A stretch of DNA of 64,000 bases. Source: Bacteroidales bacterium. Its GTDB lineage: Bacteria > Bacteroidota > Bacteroidia > Bacteroidales > UBA932. The notes under the pieces were generated by a model. The model saw only the letters and a program-made list of their open reading frames with translations. It was not told the origin of the DNA and made no database searches. Location: positions 103,409-167,408 of the forward strand of contig JAGBAO010000017.1 in NCBI GenBank assembly GCA_017938925.1, read 5' to 3'. A program made the translations under genes and the position numbers. Positions 16,436 to 26,617 of the stretch are shown here, piece by piece. Position 1 is the stretch's first letter. Every line of letters begins with the position of its first letter.

Positions 16436-19400
16436 GCTCCCAGCTCCTCATAGATCTTGTCGGCAATGAATGTCATCGCCTTTGCATTAGGGTGACATCC
16501 GCTCGAACCGTTGTAGTCGTGCTTAGGCATATATGTCTGGTCATTGAAACCGTTCACGGCCAGAAGATCCACCGATTTTGCTCCATAGTGGTTCGCAATC
16601 GATATTATGGACCTCTCGATGCCCTCAGAAAGGTAGTCACCGATGATGCAGACTATCTTTGTGTCAGGATACTGCTGCCTGATCAGACAGAGCAACTTGA
16701 CATATGCCGAGCAGAAGTCGTTGTGAGGCAGTGCCTCTATCTCTTCTCTTGTTTGAGCTGCGTCAGCCAGTGCATAGACCGCCTTGAGGATGTCTGCGGA
16801 AGGAGTGGTCTCGTCATGGCAGTCCTTGCTGCCCGGATAAAGAGGGCAGTTGTCTCCGTGAGCCCAGTCGTTTGTTCCGCCGTGGATGAGCACGATGTCA
16901 GGATCTCCTATTCCTCCCAGTCTTATGAATCTTTCCACGAAGCTGTTGTTCACCCAGTGGTCGGTCTTGTTGTCCCTTGCATCGTCGCTGTTCGCCACCG
17001 CCGTTCCGGAATAAGACATGTTGATGTCAAGGCGGGCGTTGCTCATCTTTTCATAGATAAGCTGCCACCAGTAGGTCTGCTCGACACGTGTCACGCTTCC
17101 GTCTGCGCAAGGGTAGTGGTAGTTGTATCCTGCCGGAATGTATCCTGCGAAAGATGAGATGGAGTCTCCTATGACGCTGACTCTCTTTGCTGAGTTGTCA
17201 CGAGGCTGTGGATCGGCTATCTCGCACTCCAGGGCAGGGTAGCCTCCGCTTGTTGCAGTCCAGCCGGACATGACCACCTCAGATGCAAGCTGGAGTGATG
17301 CGGTAGCTGCGTTGAGCCTGTTCAGAAGGGTTCCGTCTGTCATCTGTGCACCGGTCAGTCCTTCAAGATTTGCATCGACCTGTCCCTCTGCGATGCCGCG
17401 GCCTTCATTGTCAGCATTGAAGAAGTTCTTGGCTTCATTCAGGACTATGGTATTGGCGTTTCGTCCCGCAGCAAGCCCCCAGATCTTGTAATCAGCAAAA
17501 CCGGTTACAGGCTTGTAGCTGTGCTGGATTTCTGAGAGCGTGACCGTGGTGTAGCAGTTCGATACGTAGGTGGTCTTGTCGTTGTTATTGAATCCGAACA
17601 GACCTCCCGTACCTCCGATGCTCTCGTTCAAAGCTCCGTGAGCAGCCTGCTGGATGCCTGTCCTGATGAACTTAGGTGCCGCCACGCAGTTCTCGATGAC
17701 TATTTCGCTTGATTTGGTCATCCATCCTGTGATTCCTCCCACAAGAGAGTATTTGCTGCCGTTTGTGCCTGTGGTGCGGAGAATGCCCTCCTTGTAGGTA
17801 CAGTTGGTGATATGACATTTGCCGCCGGTGTCGTTGCAGTCGATGTGACCGACGATACCGCCCACATTATACTGTCCTGTTATGTCTGAATAGACAGTAC
17901 ATCTGTCTATGGAAGCTGTCTCTTCGTTCTTCGGGATAAGGAAACCTGCGATTCCGCCGATGTTGAACTGACGTCCTGAAATCATGGCGCTGCTGCTGAC
18001 CACGCATTTCTCTACCTTTCCGCTCTGGAGATATCCGACGATACCTCCGCAATGGTCGAATGATGCCACCTTTCCTGCGGTCGAGCACTCCGAGATGAGG
18101 GAGTTCTGTGTCATGGCTCCAGCCATGCTTCCTGCACAGTGATATGTGGTGTAGATTTCAGATGCCTTTGTGGCAGAGCACTTTGTTATGCTTGTCTTCC
18201 TTGCGTATCCTGCGATTCCTCCTATGTTCTTGCCAGTTGCGGAAATCTGTCCGTTGAACACGCAGCCGGAGAATGTACAACCCTCTGCCATAGCGGCTAT
18301 ACCGCCCGTGAATCCCATGTTGGCATTGTCAGTCACGCTCTCGAAGCCTTCCATCGGAGCTCTTACGCTCTGATGAAGCTGTCCGTTCCACTCGCAGTTC
18401 TCGAATTTCGTGTTTCTGGCAACAGCTGCGACACCGCCAAGATACTGTGCCTTGCTTGTGACGTTCCATCCGTCCAGCCTGAGGTTTCTTATGACCGCAC
18501 CGTCTGTATATCCGAACATTGCAGTAGGCCTTCCTCCCGCCTCTGTTCTATAGATCACGCCTGATATGCTGTGACCGTCTGCGTCAAACACTCCGGAGAA
18601 CGGCGCCTCAGCATTTCCGACAGGCTGGAATATCCATGAGCCTTTCAGATCTAAGTCTGAATCCAGTCTGTAATGTCTTGAGAGGAACTCAGGTTCAGCT
18701 GCAGACCTTTCGACAAACTCCTGATAATCAGCAATACTTTTGATTATATATGGGCTTTCTGCCGTTCCTTCTCCGCCGCTGAATGCAGCCCATGGAGTGA
18801 GAAGACGTGTCAGTGAAACTGTGTTGGCCATGGCTGTGACATCTTCAGTGCAGCTGAGACTGAACGTGCTGTTGTCCGCGAAGGTGAAGTCCACGGAGAA
18901 GCCGCCCTGATATGTCTGCGCCGGAATGGCTATGTAAAGCGGAGTCTCCACGCCGACAGTCTTTTCAGAGCAGTCGAAGGTAATCTTCTTCTGGTTGTCT
19001 GAAACGAATGTGAAAGTACTGTCCTTTACAGATGCGATACCTGCGACATCTGCCTGTGCTGAAGTGAATTCAACCTTTGTCAGCTCTGTCTCGCTTCCCT
19101 GAGGCAGTCTGTCAGCAGGGAAGTCCAGCCTTACCACCGAGAACAGGCTCTGGAAACAGAACACAGAGTCAGCCTCTGCGTCGGCCACCATGACAAGGTC
19201 CTTGATGTAGTTCGGATACAGCTTCTGCTCGGCAGGAACTGAAATTCTGATGTCGCCTGAGCCGGAATCCTCAAGGCATGCAGATGCTGGAAATATAGCT
19301 TTATATGATGAGGCAGACTCGAAGTCGTCGCGCTCGGTGACGAATACATCCCTTGAAGAATTGTAGACGAAGAGTGCAAGTTCGCTTCCGTTGTCCACCA

Positions 19401-19581
19401 GGACCTCGTCTCCCTTCTCCCAGCTGGTCTTTCCGCTGCCCGGCATGGTGATGGACTTCACCTCCAGGTCGCTCAGGGCTGCCCGGAATTCCTTCAGGAT
19501 GTTCTCGTTCTGTATGTCTTTCTCCTGCTGACAGCTGCACGCGAGCAGAAGAACAGAAATCAATAAGAAAAATCTTTTCAT
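16420..19581 (-). CDS. Fimbrillin-like / GLUG-repeat lipoprotein fused to an SGNH hydrolase
   Basis: 1,053 residues from the ATG at 19581, which begins right at a lipoprotein signal (MKRFFLLISVLLLACSC); a longer reading from 19602 overlaps the upstream gene. Order of parts: fimbrillin-like region (to about 270), then a GLUG-type beta-helix (about 280-750, with repeats such as GGIAGYARKTSITKC and GGIVGHIDCND), then a C-terminal SGNH/GDSL esterase (about 800-1053). The esterase shows GDSIS (block I), GGTNDW (block III, near 900) and SGCHPNAKAM (block V, near 1027). The SGNH part may remove acyl or acetyl groups from a glycan held by the helix. The combination of the three parts in one chain is unusual. 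Confidence 0.8.
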   Translation of the reverse strand: MKRFFLLISVLLLACSCQQEKDIQNENILKEFRAALSDLEVKSITMPGSGKTSWEKGDEVLVDNGSELALFVYNSSRDVFVTERDDFESASSYKAIFPASACLEDSGSGDIRISVPAEQKLYPNYIKDLVMVADAEADSVFCFQSLFSVVRLDFPADRLPQGSETELTKVEFTSAQADVAGIASVKDSTFTFVSDNQKKITFDCSEKTVGVETPLYIAIPAQTYQGGFSVDFTFADNSTFSLSCTEDVTAMANTVSLTRLLTPWAAFSGGEGTAESPYIIKSIADYQEFVERSAAEPEFLSRHYRLDSDLDLKGSWIFQPVGNAEAPFSGVFDADGHSISGVIYRTEAGGRPTAMFGYTDGAVIRNLRLDGWNVTSKAQYLGGVAAVARNTKFENCEWNGQLHQSVRAPMEGFESVTDNANMGFTGGIAAMAEGCTFSGCVFNGQISATGKNIGGIAGYARKTSITKCSATKASEIYTTYHCAGSMAGAMTQNSLISECSTAGKVASFDHCGGIVGYLQSGKVEKCVVSSSAMISGRQFNIGGIAGFLIPKNEETASIDRCTVYSDITGQYNVGGIVGHIDCNDTGGKCHITNCTYKEGILRTTGTNGSKYSLVGGITGWMTKSSEIVIENCVAAPKFIRTGIQQAAHGALNESIGGTGGLFGFNNNDKTTYVSNCYTTVTLSEIQHSYKPVTGFADYKIWGLAAGRNANTIVLNEAKNFFNADNEGRGIAEGQVDANLEGLTGAQMTDGTLLNRLNAATASLQLASEVVMSGWTATSGGYPALECEIADPQPRDNSAKRVSVIGDSISSFAGYIPAGYNYHYPCADGSVTRVEQTYWWQLIYEKMSNARLDINMSYSGTAVANSDDARDNKTDHWVNNSFVERFIRLGGIGDPDIVLIHGGTNDWAHGDNCPLYPGSKDCHDETTPSADILKAVYALADAAQTREEIEALPHNDFCSAYVKLLCLIRQQYPDTKIVCIIGDYLSEGIERSIISIANHYGAKSVDLLAVNGFNDQTYMPKHDYNGSSGCHPNAKAMTFIADKIYEELGAWLEQ

Positions 19582-19591
19582 ATATGTTCTA

Positions 19592-21388
19592 TTAATGTGC
19601 AAAACCTGTGTAGTCCGTCTGCAGCTTGTCGGTGCATGTGTACACGTTCACCTTGTCGCTGCTTGGGAAAGTCTGGGTCGCGGTGATGGTCCATCCCTTC
19701 GATTTATCAGGGTCCAGTCCAGGAATCTTTGCGTACCAGTAAGTCTTGAGAGCCTTTGCCCATGTGAGATTGTTCTTGTTCAGCTCTGTCCTGTAGAATG
19801 CGCTGACGCACATGTCAGACAGATTCGTGGTGACTCTCTTCATCGGGTATGTCTCTCCCTTATATGTGATGCTGACCTTCCAGTGCTCGCTGTCGTCATC
19901 TCCCCAGATTGCTGCGATGAGGCAGTCTCTGAGAATCTCCTGACCAATCAGCGTTGTGCTTTTCTTCGTGTCTGCGCTGTTGAGGTTCATATATCCTCCT
20001 CCTGTCCAGGTGAAGGTGTAGTCCTTTGCGGTCTCTCCCTCTCCTACGATCTTTCCATAGGTGGCGTTTCCGCTATATACCCTCATCTGGGCGTCATTGT
20101 CTGTCATTCCAGTTCCGCGGGCTACCCAGTTGTACATCGAGTTTCCACGGATCTCGAAATATGTGTATCCGTTAGGAGAGCCAGCAGCACTCAGGTTCGA
20201 TGACCACCATGCTCCGCAAGCGGCGCAGAGCACATGCTCATATACCGGATTTCCGCCTGCGCACTTGTATCCGCCGTGGATGTAGTTCTGCGTATAGTGC
20301 GTGTGACCGATGAGGATATGAGCCTCCTTGAACTGTGTCAGGGCTTCGAGGGTCTCCTTGTAGTATCTGTCATAACTTACTGATGCACCGTCTTTTGCAA
20401 CGCCTCCTCTGAACGGGATGTGTCCGGCAAGGATGATCATCTTGTCCTCCTTGTTCTCCACCTGCTTGAGGTCTTCCTGAAGCCATTTCCACTGAAGGTC
20501 AGTGTAGCCTCCGTCATATTTCCAGGTCGTACCCCTGTTCTCCTTCACGATTACGTTGTCCATTACCACGACATGCACCTTTCCTCTGTTGAATGAATAG
20601 TCCACCGGTCCGAATTGTTCCATATAGGTGGTCACCGATTCATATGCGGATGAATATTCTGCATTGTGGTCGTGGTTTCCGATGCACTGAAAGAACGGAA
20701 GATACCTTCCTTCCACTGAGAAATTTGACATTGTCTTCTCCATGTCAGGGAAGAGTTCAGGGGTGTCTGAAACGATGTCTCCCAATGTGAGGGCGTAAGG
20801 ATTCTGATATTCTCCCTTCTTAAGGTGAGCGGTGAGGTCGGAACGGAGGTCAGACAGGGTCTCGTTCACGTATCTGTCCCTATGGGCGATAGACGCGCAC
20901 TGAGGGTCGCCGATGGCGATGAGTGTCCAGTCCTCTTCCACTGCAGGGAGTTTCTTGAGCGCAAAGTCGTTCCTGTTCATCTCCTTGCGGTTGAAGTCAG
21001 TCTTCGAATAGAATAAAGGGGTGTTGTTTTCAGACATAGGTACTTCATACTCCGCCGGAATGGAGATATAGACCATACGGCAGTAGCGGTTCGCCTTCAT
21101 CTGATACACTCCGTTGTCGTCAGTGACGGTGTAGGTGTATCCGTCCGTCACAGGAACTCCCGGGATTCCTTCATTGGTCTCGGCGTCGTACACCAGACCC
21201 ACTGCATTGTTCTCCGAAGATATGGCGGTGCCATTGATCTCTTCATACTTGGTGTAGTCACCGTTGAGTGTGACGTTCTCCTCTTCATCCTCTCCGTTGT
21301 CGAAATAGTGGGACGGAATCTCCGGCTTCGCACAGCAGACCGCCACGAGGCAGCCCAGGGCAAGAATAAATTTATCGGTTATATTCAT
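19592..21388 (-). CDS. Calcineurin-like phosphoesterase with MetallophosN/C domains
   Basis: 598 residues with an N-terminal hydrophobic signal (LGCLVAVCCAKPE; the lipobox is imperfect). A carboxypeptidase-regulatory-like beta domain (about 62-145, AVGLVYDAETNEGIPGVPVTDG) is followed by the metallophosphatase core with GDPQCAS, LGDIVSD, GNHDH, AGHIPF and GHTHYT, which carries the usual metal ligands. A C-terminal beta domain runs from about 430 to 590. This three-part layout is found in Bacteroidota enzymes that hydrolyse phosphomonoesters or phosphodiesters outside the inner membrane. Placed between susD and an esterase fusion, it argues that the imported substrate carries phosphate. Confidence 0.88.
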   Translation of the reverse strand: MNITDKFILALGCLVAVCCAKPEIPSHYFDNGEDEEENVTLNGDYTKYEEINGTAISSENNAVGLVYDAETNEGIPGVPVTDGYTYTVTDDNGVYQMKANRYCRMVYISIPAEYEVPMSENNTPLFYSKTDFNRKEMNRNDFALKKLPAVEEDWTLIAIGDPQCASIAHRDRYVNETLSDLRSDLTAHLKKGEYQNPYALTLGDIVSDTPELFPDMEKTMSNFSVEGRYLPFFQCIGNHDHNAEYSSAYESVTTYMEQFGPVDYSFNRGKVHVVVMDNVIVKENRGTTWKYDGGYTDLQWKWLQEDLKQVENKEDKMIILAGHIPFRGGVAKDGASVSYDRYYKETLEALTQFKEAHILIGHTHYTQNYIHGGYKCAGGNPVYEHVLCAACGAWWSSNLSAAGSPNGYTYFEIRGNSMYNWVARGTGMTDNDAQMRVYSGNATYGKIVGEGETAKDYTFTWTGGGYMNLNSADTKKSTTLIGQEILRDCLIAAIWGDDDSEHWKVSITYKGETYPMKRVTTNLSDMCVSAFYRTELNKNNLTWAKALKTYWYAKIPGLDPDKSKGWTITATQTFPSSDKVNVYTCTDKLQTDYTGFAH

Positions 21389-21399
21389 ATCGTTGTCTT

Positions 21400-23247
21400 T
21401 TATCTGCTCTCCCAGCCGTAATTCTGGCCGAGATTAGGGTTGACATTAAGGGCGCTTTCCGGAATAGGGTCGAGGTACATGCAGTCGTCCCATTCAAGAA
21501 GGTAGTTGTAAACAAGGTATCCGTAAGTGCCTTCAGTCAGGCTGAAAGATGAGTCAGAACCTGTGTTTGCAATCGGATAACTGTTGTCCGCATGAGGGGC
21601 ATTACGATTTATGTAGTAAGTCCTGCCGTTGAATTTGAAACCGTTCATGGCCTCATCCTCAGTGACATAGATTCCTCTCCATCCCTGATATTCGTAGCGT
21701 CTTGCTATCATCCATCCTGCCTTCCATCTCATCAGGTCGTCATGACGCGAGTCGCATTCCATTGCAAGCTCGATCGCCCTTTCGCGGCGGAGCTCCAGAG
21801 CAAAGTCGTCAAGCTGCATCGGGCTCTGTGCATTCGGGTCTGTGTAGTAGTCCGCCAGCCAGTTGTCCCTCATGTAAGCGGAACTTCCCGGGTAGATGCT
21901 TGTGACGCCGGCTCTTCTTCTGAGCGCTCCGACAGTCTCATCCCAGACCCCTTCGCTCATTGCTCCGAGTTCATACATGCTTTCTGCATAGATGAGAAGG
22001 ATCTCTCCATATCTGAGGAGCGGAAGCGCGTTGTAGCACAACGCTCCGGCCCTGAAATTGTCCTCATGCTCCTGGTTCCACTTGATCCATGCATAACCTG
22101 TGAACACATGAGTGAAGTTGGTCGGCTTAGGTTGCTCTCCGTTTGCCAATGAATTGTACTTATGATTAGGACCGTTTACGGTCTGGTGCATTCTCCAGTC
22201 CCTGTTCTCGAACTCCTTGTTGATGTTGACCTTGTCGTCTGTGACGTGTGTTCCGTCAAGGTTAAGGTACATTCTGACAAACTCCTTGACAGGACCGTAC
22301 TGCTGTCCCCATGTCGATGAATTGAATTCACCGGTGAGGTCGTGCGACACCCTGAGGTCTTCGCTGAACGAACGTCCCCAGATCACCTCATCCTTCTGGA
22401 TGGTGTTGCTGATGAACAGGTCGCTGTATGCTGTCTCAGGTGATCCTGCATGAAGGGTATAGACTCCGCTGTCCATAATCTTCCTTGCAGCATCCCTTGC
22501 AACCGCGATGATTTCTTCAGAAGTCTCGTACTCGTTGTTCCAAGGAACGTTGGTGGACGGGTTTCTGTCGTGATATTTACGGTATGTTCCTTCATACAGG
22601 CAGGTTCTTGCCATATATGCAAGTGCCACATACTTGTTGACGTATATACGCGAATCATCCACGAACTCCGGCGTGTCGAGACAGTGCTCGGCAGCGAACT
22701 GAAGGTCCTCGAGAATAAGATGGAACACCTTTTCGCGGTCCTCACGGCCAGCATAAAGCAGGGTGTCGTCCGGCTGGAGATACCTGTCGATCCAAGGGAT
22801 GTCTCCGAAGGTCTTGAGCTTGCGCATATGTGCATCAGCCCTCCAGAATCTTGCGACTCCGAGATAGTGGTTGTAGATCTCCTCTGTCACGTTGCCCTGG
22901 GACTTGTGCATGTTCTCGATCATATAGTTCACCTGGCGCAGGAAACTCCAGCTGCCCGAACTCCAGCCACCCCCTTTGTTGGCATTCCAGATGCCCGGAT
23001 GGTATTTGTCTGTCGAAAGCTTTGTCGCACAGAGGTCCGTGTAGGCGTTGTTTCCGATGGCGACCGAGGTTCCGAGAATGTATGTGTTGGTCAGACCGTT
23101 CGAGTAGATCTTCAGGTCGTTTTCCGTCTGGAGGAACATCTCCGCATCGATCTTGTTCTGCGGAGACCTGTTGAAGAAATCCTCGCAGGAGACCGTTGTG
23201 GCAGCAAGTGCTGCGATACTTATTATATATATAAAGGTTCTTTTCAT
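21400..23247 (-). CDS. SusD/RagB family glycan-binding lipoprotein
   Basis: 615 residues. The signal ends in TTVSCEDFF with the lipid cysteine at residue 21. The SusD fold is supported by the N-terminal DFFNRSPQNKIDAEMF block, several TPR-like helical stretches (RFWRADAHMRKLKTFGDIPWID, YVALAYMARTCLYEG) and the C-terminal RRERAIELAMECDSRHDDLMRWK and LDPIPESALNVNPNLGQNYGW, which close RagB/SusD proteins. It forms the surface lid over the SusC channel. It follows susC by 13 bases. Confidence 0.95.
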   Translation of the reverse strand: MKRTFIYIISIAALAATTVSCEDFFNRSPQNKIDAEMFLQTENDLKIYSNGLTNTYILGTSVAIGNNAYTDLCATKLSTDKYHPGIWNANKGGGWSSGSWSFLRQVNYMIENMHKSQGNVTEEIYNHYLGVARFWRADAHMRKLKTFGDIPWIDRYLQPDDTLLYAGREDREKVFHLILEDLQFAAEHCLDTPEFVDDSRIYVNKYVALAYMARTCLYEGTYRKYHDRNPSTNVPWNNEYETSEEIIAVARDAARKIMDSGVYTLHAGSPETAYSDLFISNTIQKDEVIWGRSFSEDLRVSHDLTGEFNSSTWGQQYGPVKEFVRMYLNLDGTHVTDDKVNINKEFENRDWRMHQTVNGPNHKYNSLANGEQPKPTNFTHVFTGYAWIKWNQEHEDNFRAGALCYNALPLLRYGEILLIYAESMYELGAMSEGVWDETVGALRRRAGVTSIYPGSSAYMRDNWLADYYTDPNAQSPMQLDDFALELRRERAIELAMECDSRHDDLMRWKAGWMIARRYEYQGWRGIYVTEDEAMNGFKFNGRTYYINRNAPHADNSYPIANTGSDSSFSLTEGTYGYLVYNYLLEWDDCMYLDPIPESALNVNPNLGQNYGWESR

Positions 23248-23260
23248 AAATAGCCTCCTG

Positions 23261-26200
23261 TTAGAATGTCAGGTTAACTCCTAATGTGAATGATCTGAGC
23301 ATAGGATAACTGAATCCGTCTCCCTGTCCGTTCAGACCGCGTGATGTCGAGAAGTCGCTGTCTCCGGAGTCGATGACCTCCGGGTCGAACATCTTCGTAT
23401 ATTTCTGGATAGGGGACCATGTCAGGAGGTTCTCCATCGCCAGATATATCTTCACATTCTCGATCTTTGCCTTCTCAATGATGTGCTTAGGCAGAGAATA
23501 GTCGATGGTGAGGTTCTTCAGACGGAAATATGCCGCATTCTGCAGATAGTAGTCGTTCTCCCATGTAAGAGGACCTACGTTACGGTTTGCGGAATATCCC
23601 ACGCGACGTGTCCAGTACGGCTTCTTGTCAGCATTTGTCACCACCCAGTTGTCGGTGCTGTAGTCGATGTGGACATAATTGTCGCCTGTCTGGTCGTTCA
23701 TCAGATATGTATAAGGTCTGTTGTACATTCCCCAGAAGAATCCTGATTCACAGGCTGGATACCAGTCTCTTTGTCCCAGACCCTGGAAGAATAGGCTGAG
23801 TCCGATGTTGTTCCAGCGGAAATCGAGGTTGAGTCCGAACTGATAGCGCGGAGTGACGTTTCCGATGCGTTCCAGGTCTCCATGGTCTTCGAGGGTACCC
23901 TTGCCGACACCGATCTCTCCGTCACCGTTCACGTCGATGAACTTGAGGTCTCCTGCATAGGCCTGGAAGTTATCACCGTTCTTGTGATATGTGTCCTTGG
24001 CCCAGTTGTTGGCCTCTGCATTGGAAAGGAAGTATCCGTCGGTGCGGAAACCCCAGATCTCTCCAAGTTCCTTTCCTTCATAGTAGCCGAGGATGTCTCC
24101 GCTGATGTTGTTATACGCGGCCACCCATGTGCGGCTGTCCCAGAGACTTGCCTTTGCACTGTATGAGAACGGCTTTCCACCCAGGTCGAACTGGTCTCTC
24201 CATGAGGCAGTGAGTTCCCATCCTCTTGTGCGCAGCGCACCGTAGTTACCCTTTGGAGCCGAGGCACCATAGATTGCAGGAAGTTCGGTTCCTGTGATGT
24301 AAAGGTCCTTGGTGTCCCTGACGTAGAAATCACCGGAGAACGACAGTCTGCTGTTGAGCAGGTCGAGGTCCATACCGACGTCCCATGTATATACCTTCTC
24401 CCATGTGAGTCCGTCAGGAACATTGGTAGGGGTGCCTGCAACCGGAACTTTCGAACCGTTGAACAGAACGCCTGACTTTCCGATTCCTATGGTCTCGAGG
24501 TACTGGTATGCGCTGATGTTCGCATTTCCGAGCGCTCCATAGTTTCCTCTGAGCTTGAAGTTGTCCACTACATCCCTTGACCACTTCATCCAAGGCTCCT
24601 CAGAGACTCTCCAACCGAATGAACCGGAAGGGAAGAAGCCCCATTTCTGATTGGTAGGGAACTTCGAACTGCCGTCATATCGTGAAGAGAACTCGAAGAT
24701 ATACCTTCTGAGAAGTGTGTAGTTGATACGTCCGAAAATACCTATGAGTCCGTATGAGGCGTTTCCGTCATTGTCATTGAGGGTGATGGTAGTGAATTCG
24801 GATCCACCGTCGTCCATTAGTTCGAAGTTAGGAAGTCCGTCATAGAGGAGACCTTTGCGGGTAATGTAGTAGTACTCTCTCTTGTAGTCCTCGATATTCC
24901 ATCCTGCCACAACGTTAAGGTCGTGATTGTCACCGAGTTTAGGTGTCCAGGTGAGGATGGCGTTGGCGTTGAGGATGTCGTTGTTTGTCTTCCATACAGA
25001 CTTGTATGTGCTTTCCTGAGGGGTGTCATAAATGACAGAGCCGGGAGCAAGAGAGTACATGTTCTGTCCGCGGTACCTTAGGATTCCGTTCCTGTGCACC
25101 TTGTATGTGAAATCAGCATGCAGCTTGAGTACGTCCTTTATGATCTTGATATCCATGCCAATGGTCTCGGCAAAGGAAAGGTTGTTGTTCTGCTGCAGGG
25201 CCTTGTTCTCGTTGAACAGTGCATATCCGCCTCTCGCGGCACCGGCAGTGTAGGACCCGTCCGGATTGTAAACAGGGAAAATAGGGAATCCGTAATACTG
25301 GATGCTGCTCGGAATGGTGCTGCTGGTCGTCACGAATGGCTGGTTGTAGATGTTCCTGTAGAAATACGTGTTGGAGTCAAATGAAAGCCAGTCGGTGACG
25401 TTCACTCCGATCTTCGCCCTGAAGTTGTATCTGTGGAAATTCTCCTGGCCGACCTTGTAGATTCCGTCCTGGCCGTAGTACCTTCCGGTGATACGGAAAC
25501 TGAATCTCTTTGTGGAACCGCTGATGGACAGGGAGTGCGAGTGGGTAAGGTTGGCCTTCTTGTACATCTTTTCAAGCCAGTTGGTGCTGGCATAGTAGCG
25601 GTAGTTGCCGTCAGGCCCGATCACGACCTCTTCCTTGCTTCCGCTTTCGCGATGCTGTCTGAACGATTCGAGATAGTCTGAAGGAATGGAGAACTGGTTC
25701 ATGGCAGTCGGGGTCTTTCCCGTAGACGCGGGCGTGCGCGCGGTATTAGTATAGAATTCATAGAATCCTTCCGCCCACTGGAGACCGTCGGTGACAATGT
25801 TGTCCTCCCACATCACCGTACGCTGGTTCACGGCGACAGAACCCTGATAGCTGACGGAGACCTTTTCTCCCTTAGGGGTCTTGGTGGTAACAAGGATGAC
25901 GCCGAATGCTCCTCGTGCTCCATACACAGCGGCGGATGATGCGTCCTTGAGGACTGAGATGGATTCTATGTCATCAGGATTGACGGATGTGAGCGAGCCT
26001 TCGACTCCGTCGATGAGGATGAGGGCCGATCCGCCCTGGCCGATGGAGTGGCTTCCCTCACCGGCACCGCCCATCGATGCACGTGTCTTGAACGAGGTCT
26101 TTCCTCCGCGGACATAGATCGATCCGGAGTGGTTAGGCTTACCGTCGGACTGAATGATGTTCAGACCGGCTACTTGTCCCTGGAGCGAGCGGGCCACAGT

Positions 26201-26617
26201 GGTGTTTGTCCTGTTTTCGAGTTCCTCGCCATTGATGTTCTCGACTGCACCGACGAGCTGTGTCTTCTTCAGGGTACCGTAACCCACTACGACGGTTGCA
26301 TCGAGCATCACTGCATCTTCTTCGAGCGCGATGTCGATGACTGCACGTCCGTTGACCGGCATCTCGACTGTCTTGAAACCGAATGACTGGAAGATGAGGA
26401 CATCTTTCGGCTGAGCCTGGATGGTGTATTTTCCATCAATGTCCGTGACTACTCCGACGGTTGTACCCTTTACCATGACGGCAGCTCCCAGTGAGGGGAG
26501 TCCCGAAGACGCTTCGGTCACGGTACCTGACACAGAAATGCTCTGCGCCGCAACCGTCGCAGACCATAGGACTGATGTCAGAAGTATCAGTATTTTGCTG
26601 AGTTTAGTTAAATTCAT
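23261..26617 (-). CDS. SusC/RagA family TonB-dependent outer-membrane transporter
   Basis: 1,118 residues from the ATG at 26617, where a normal signal peptide starts (cut near VAA-QSIS); a longer reading begins inside the leader and operator and is rejected. It has a CarboxypepD_reg-like domain (about 27-105), then the plug domain with VVVGYGTLKKTQLVGAV and NPDDIESISVLKDASSAAVYGARGAFGVILVTTK, a hallmark of SusC proteins. A long barrel ends in GVNLTF with a terminal phenylalanine. First gene of a six-gene leftward operon with its SusD partner. The substrate is not readable; its neighbours suggest a phosphorylated glycan. Confidence 0.96.
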   Translation of the reverse strand: MNLTKLSKILILLTSVLWSATVAAQSISVSGTVTEASSGLPSLGAAVMVKGTTVGVVTDIDGKYTIQAQPKDVLIFQSFGFKTVEMPVNGRAVIDIALEEDAVMLDATVVVGYGTLKKTQLVGAVENINGEELENRTNTTVARSLQGQVAGLNIIQSDGKPNHSGSIYVRGGKTSFKTRASMGGAGEGSHSIGQGGSALILIDGVEGSLTSVNPDDIESISVLKDASSAAVYGARGAFGVILVTTKTPKGEKVSVSYQGSVAVNQRTVMWEDNIVTDGLQWAEGFYEFYTNTARTPASTGKTPTAMNQFSIPSDYLESFRQHRESGSKEEVVIGPDGNYRYYASTNWLEKMYKKANLTHSHSLSISGSTKRFSFRITGRYYGQDGIYKVGQENFHRYNFRAKIGVNVTDWLSFDSNTYFYRNIYNQPFVTTSSTIPSSIQYYGFPIFPVYNPDGSYTAGAARGGYALFNENKALQQNNNLSFAETIGMDIKIIKDVLKLHADFTYKVHRNGILRYRGQNMYSLAPGSVIYDTPQESTYKSVWKTNNDILNANAILTWTPKLGDNHDLNVVAGWNIEDYKREYYYITRKGLLYDGLPNFELMDDGGSEFTTITLNDNDGNASYGLIGIFGRINYTLLRRYIFEFSSRYDGSSKFPTNQKWGFFPSGSFGWRVSEEPWMKWSRDVVDNFKLRGNYGALGNANISAYQYLETIGIGKSGVLFNGSKVPVAGTPTNVPDGLTWEKVYTWDVGMDLDLLNSRLSFSGDFYVRDTKDLYITGTELPAIYGASAPKGNYGALRTRGWELTASWRDQFDLGGKPFSYSAKASLWDSRTWVAAYNNISGDILGYYEGKELGEIWGFRTDGYFLSNAEANNWAKDTYHKNGDNFQAYAGDLKFIDVNGDGEIGVGKGTLEDHGDLERIGNVTPRYQFGLNLDFRWNNIGLSLFFQGLGQRDWYPACESGFFWGMYNRPYTYLMNDQTGDNYVHIDYSTDNWVVTNADKKPYWTRRVGYSANRNVGPLTWENDYYLQNAAYFRLKNLTIDYSLPKHIIEKAKIENVKIYLAMENLLTWSPIQKYTKMFDPEVIDSGDSDFSTSRGLNGQGDGFSYPMLRSFTLGVNLTF

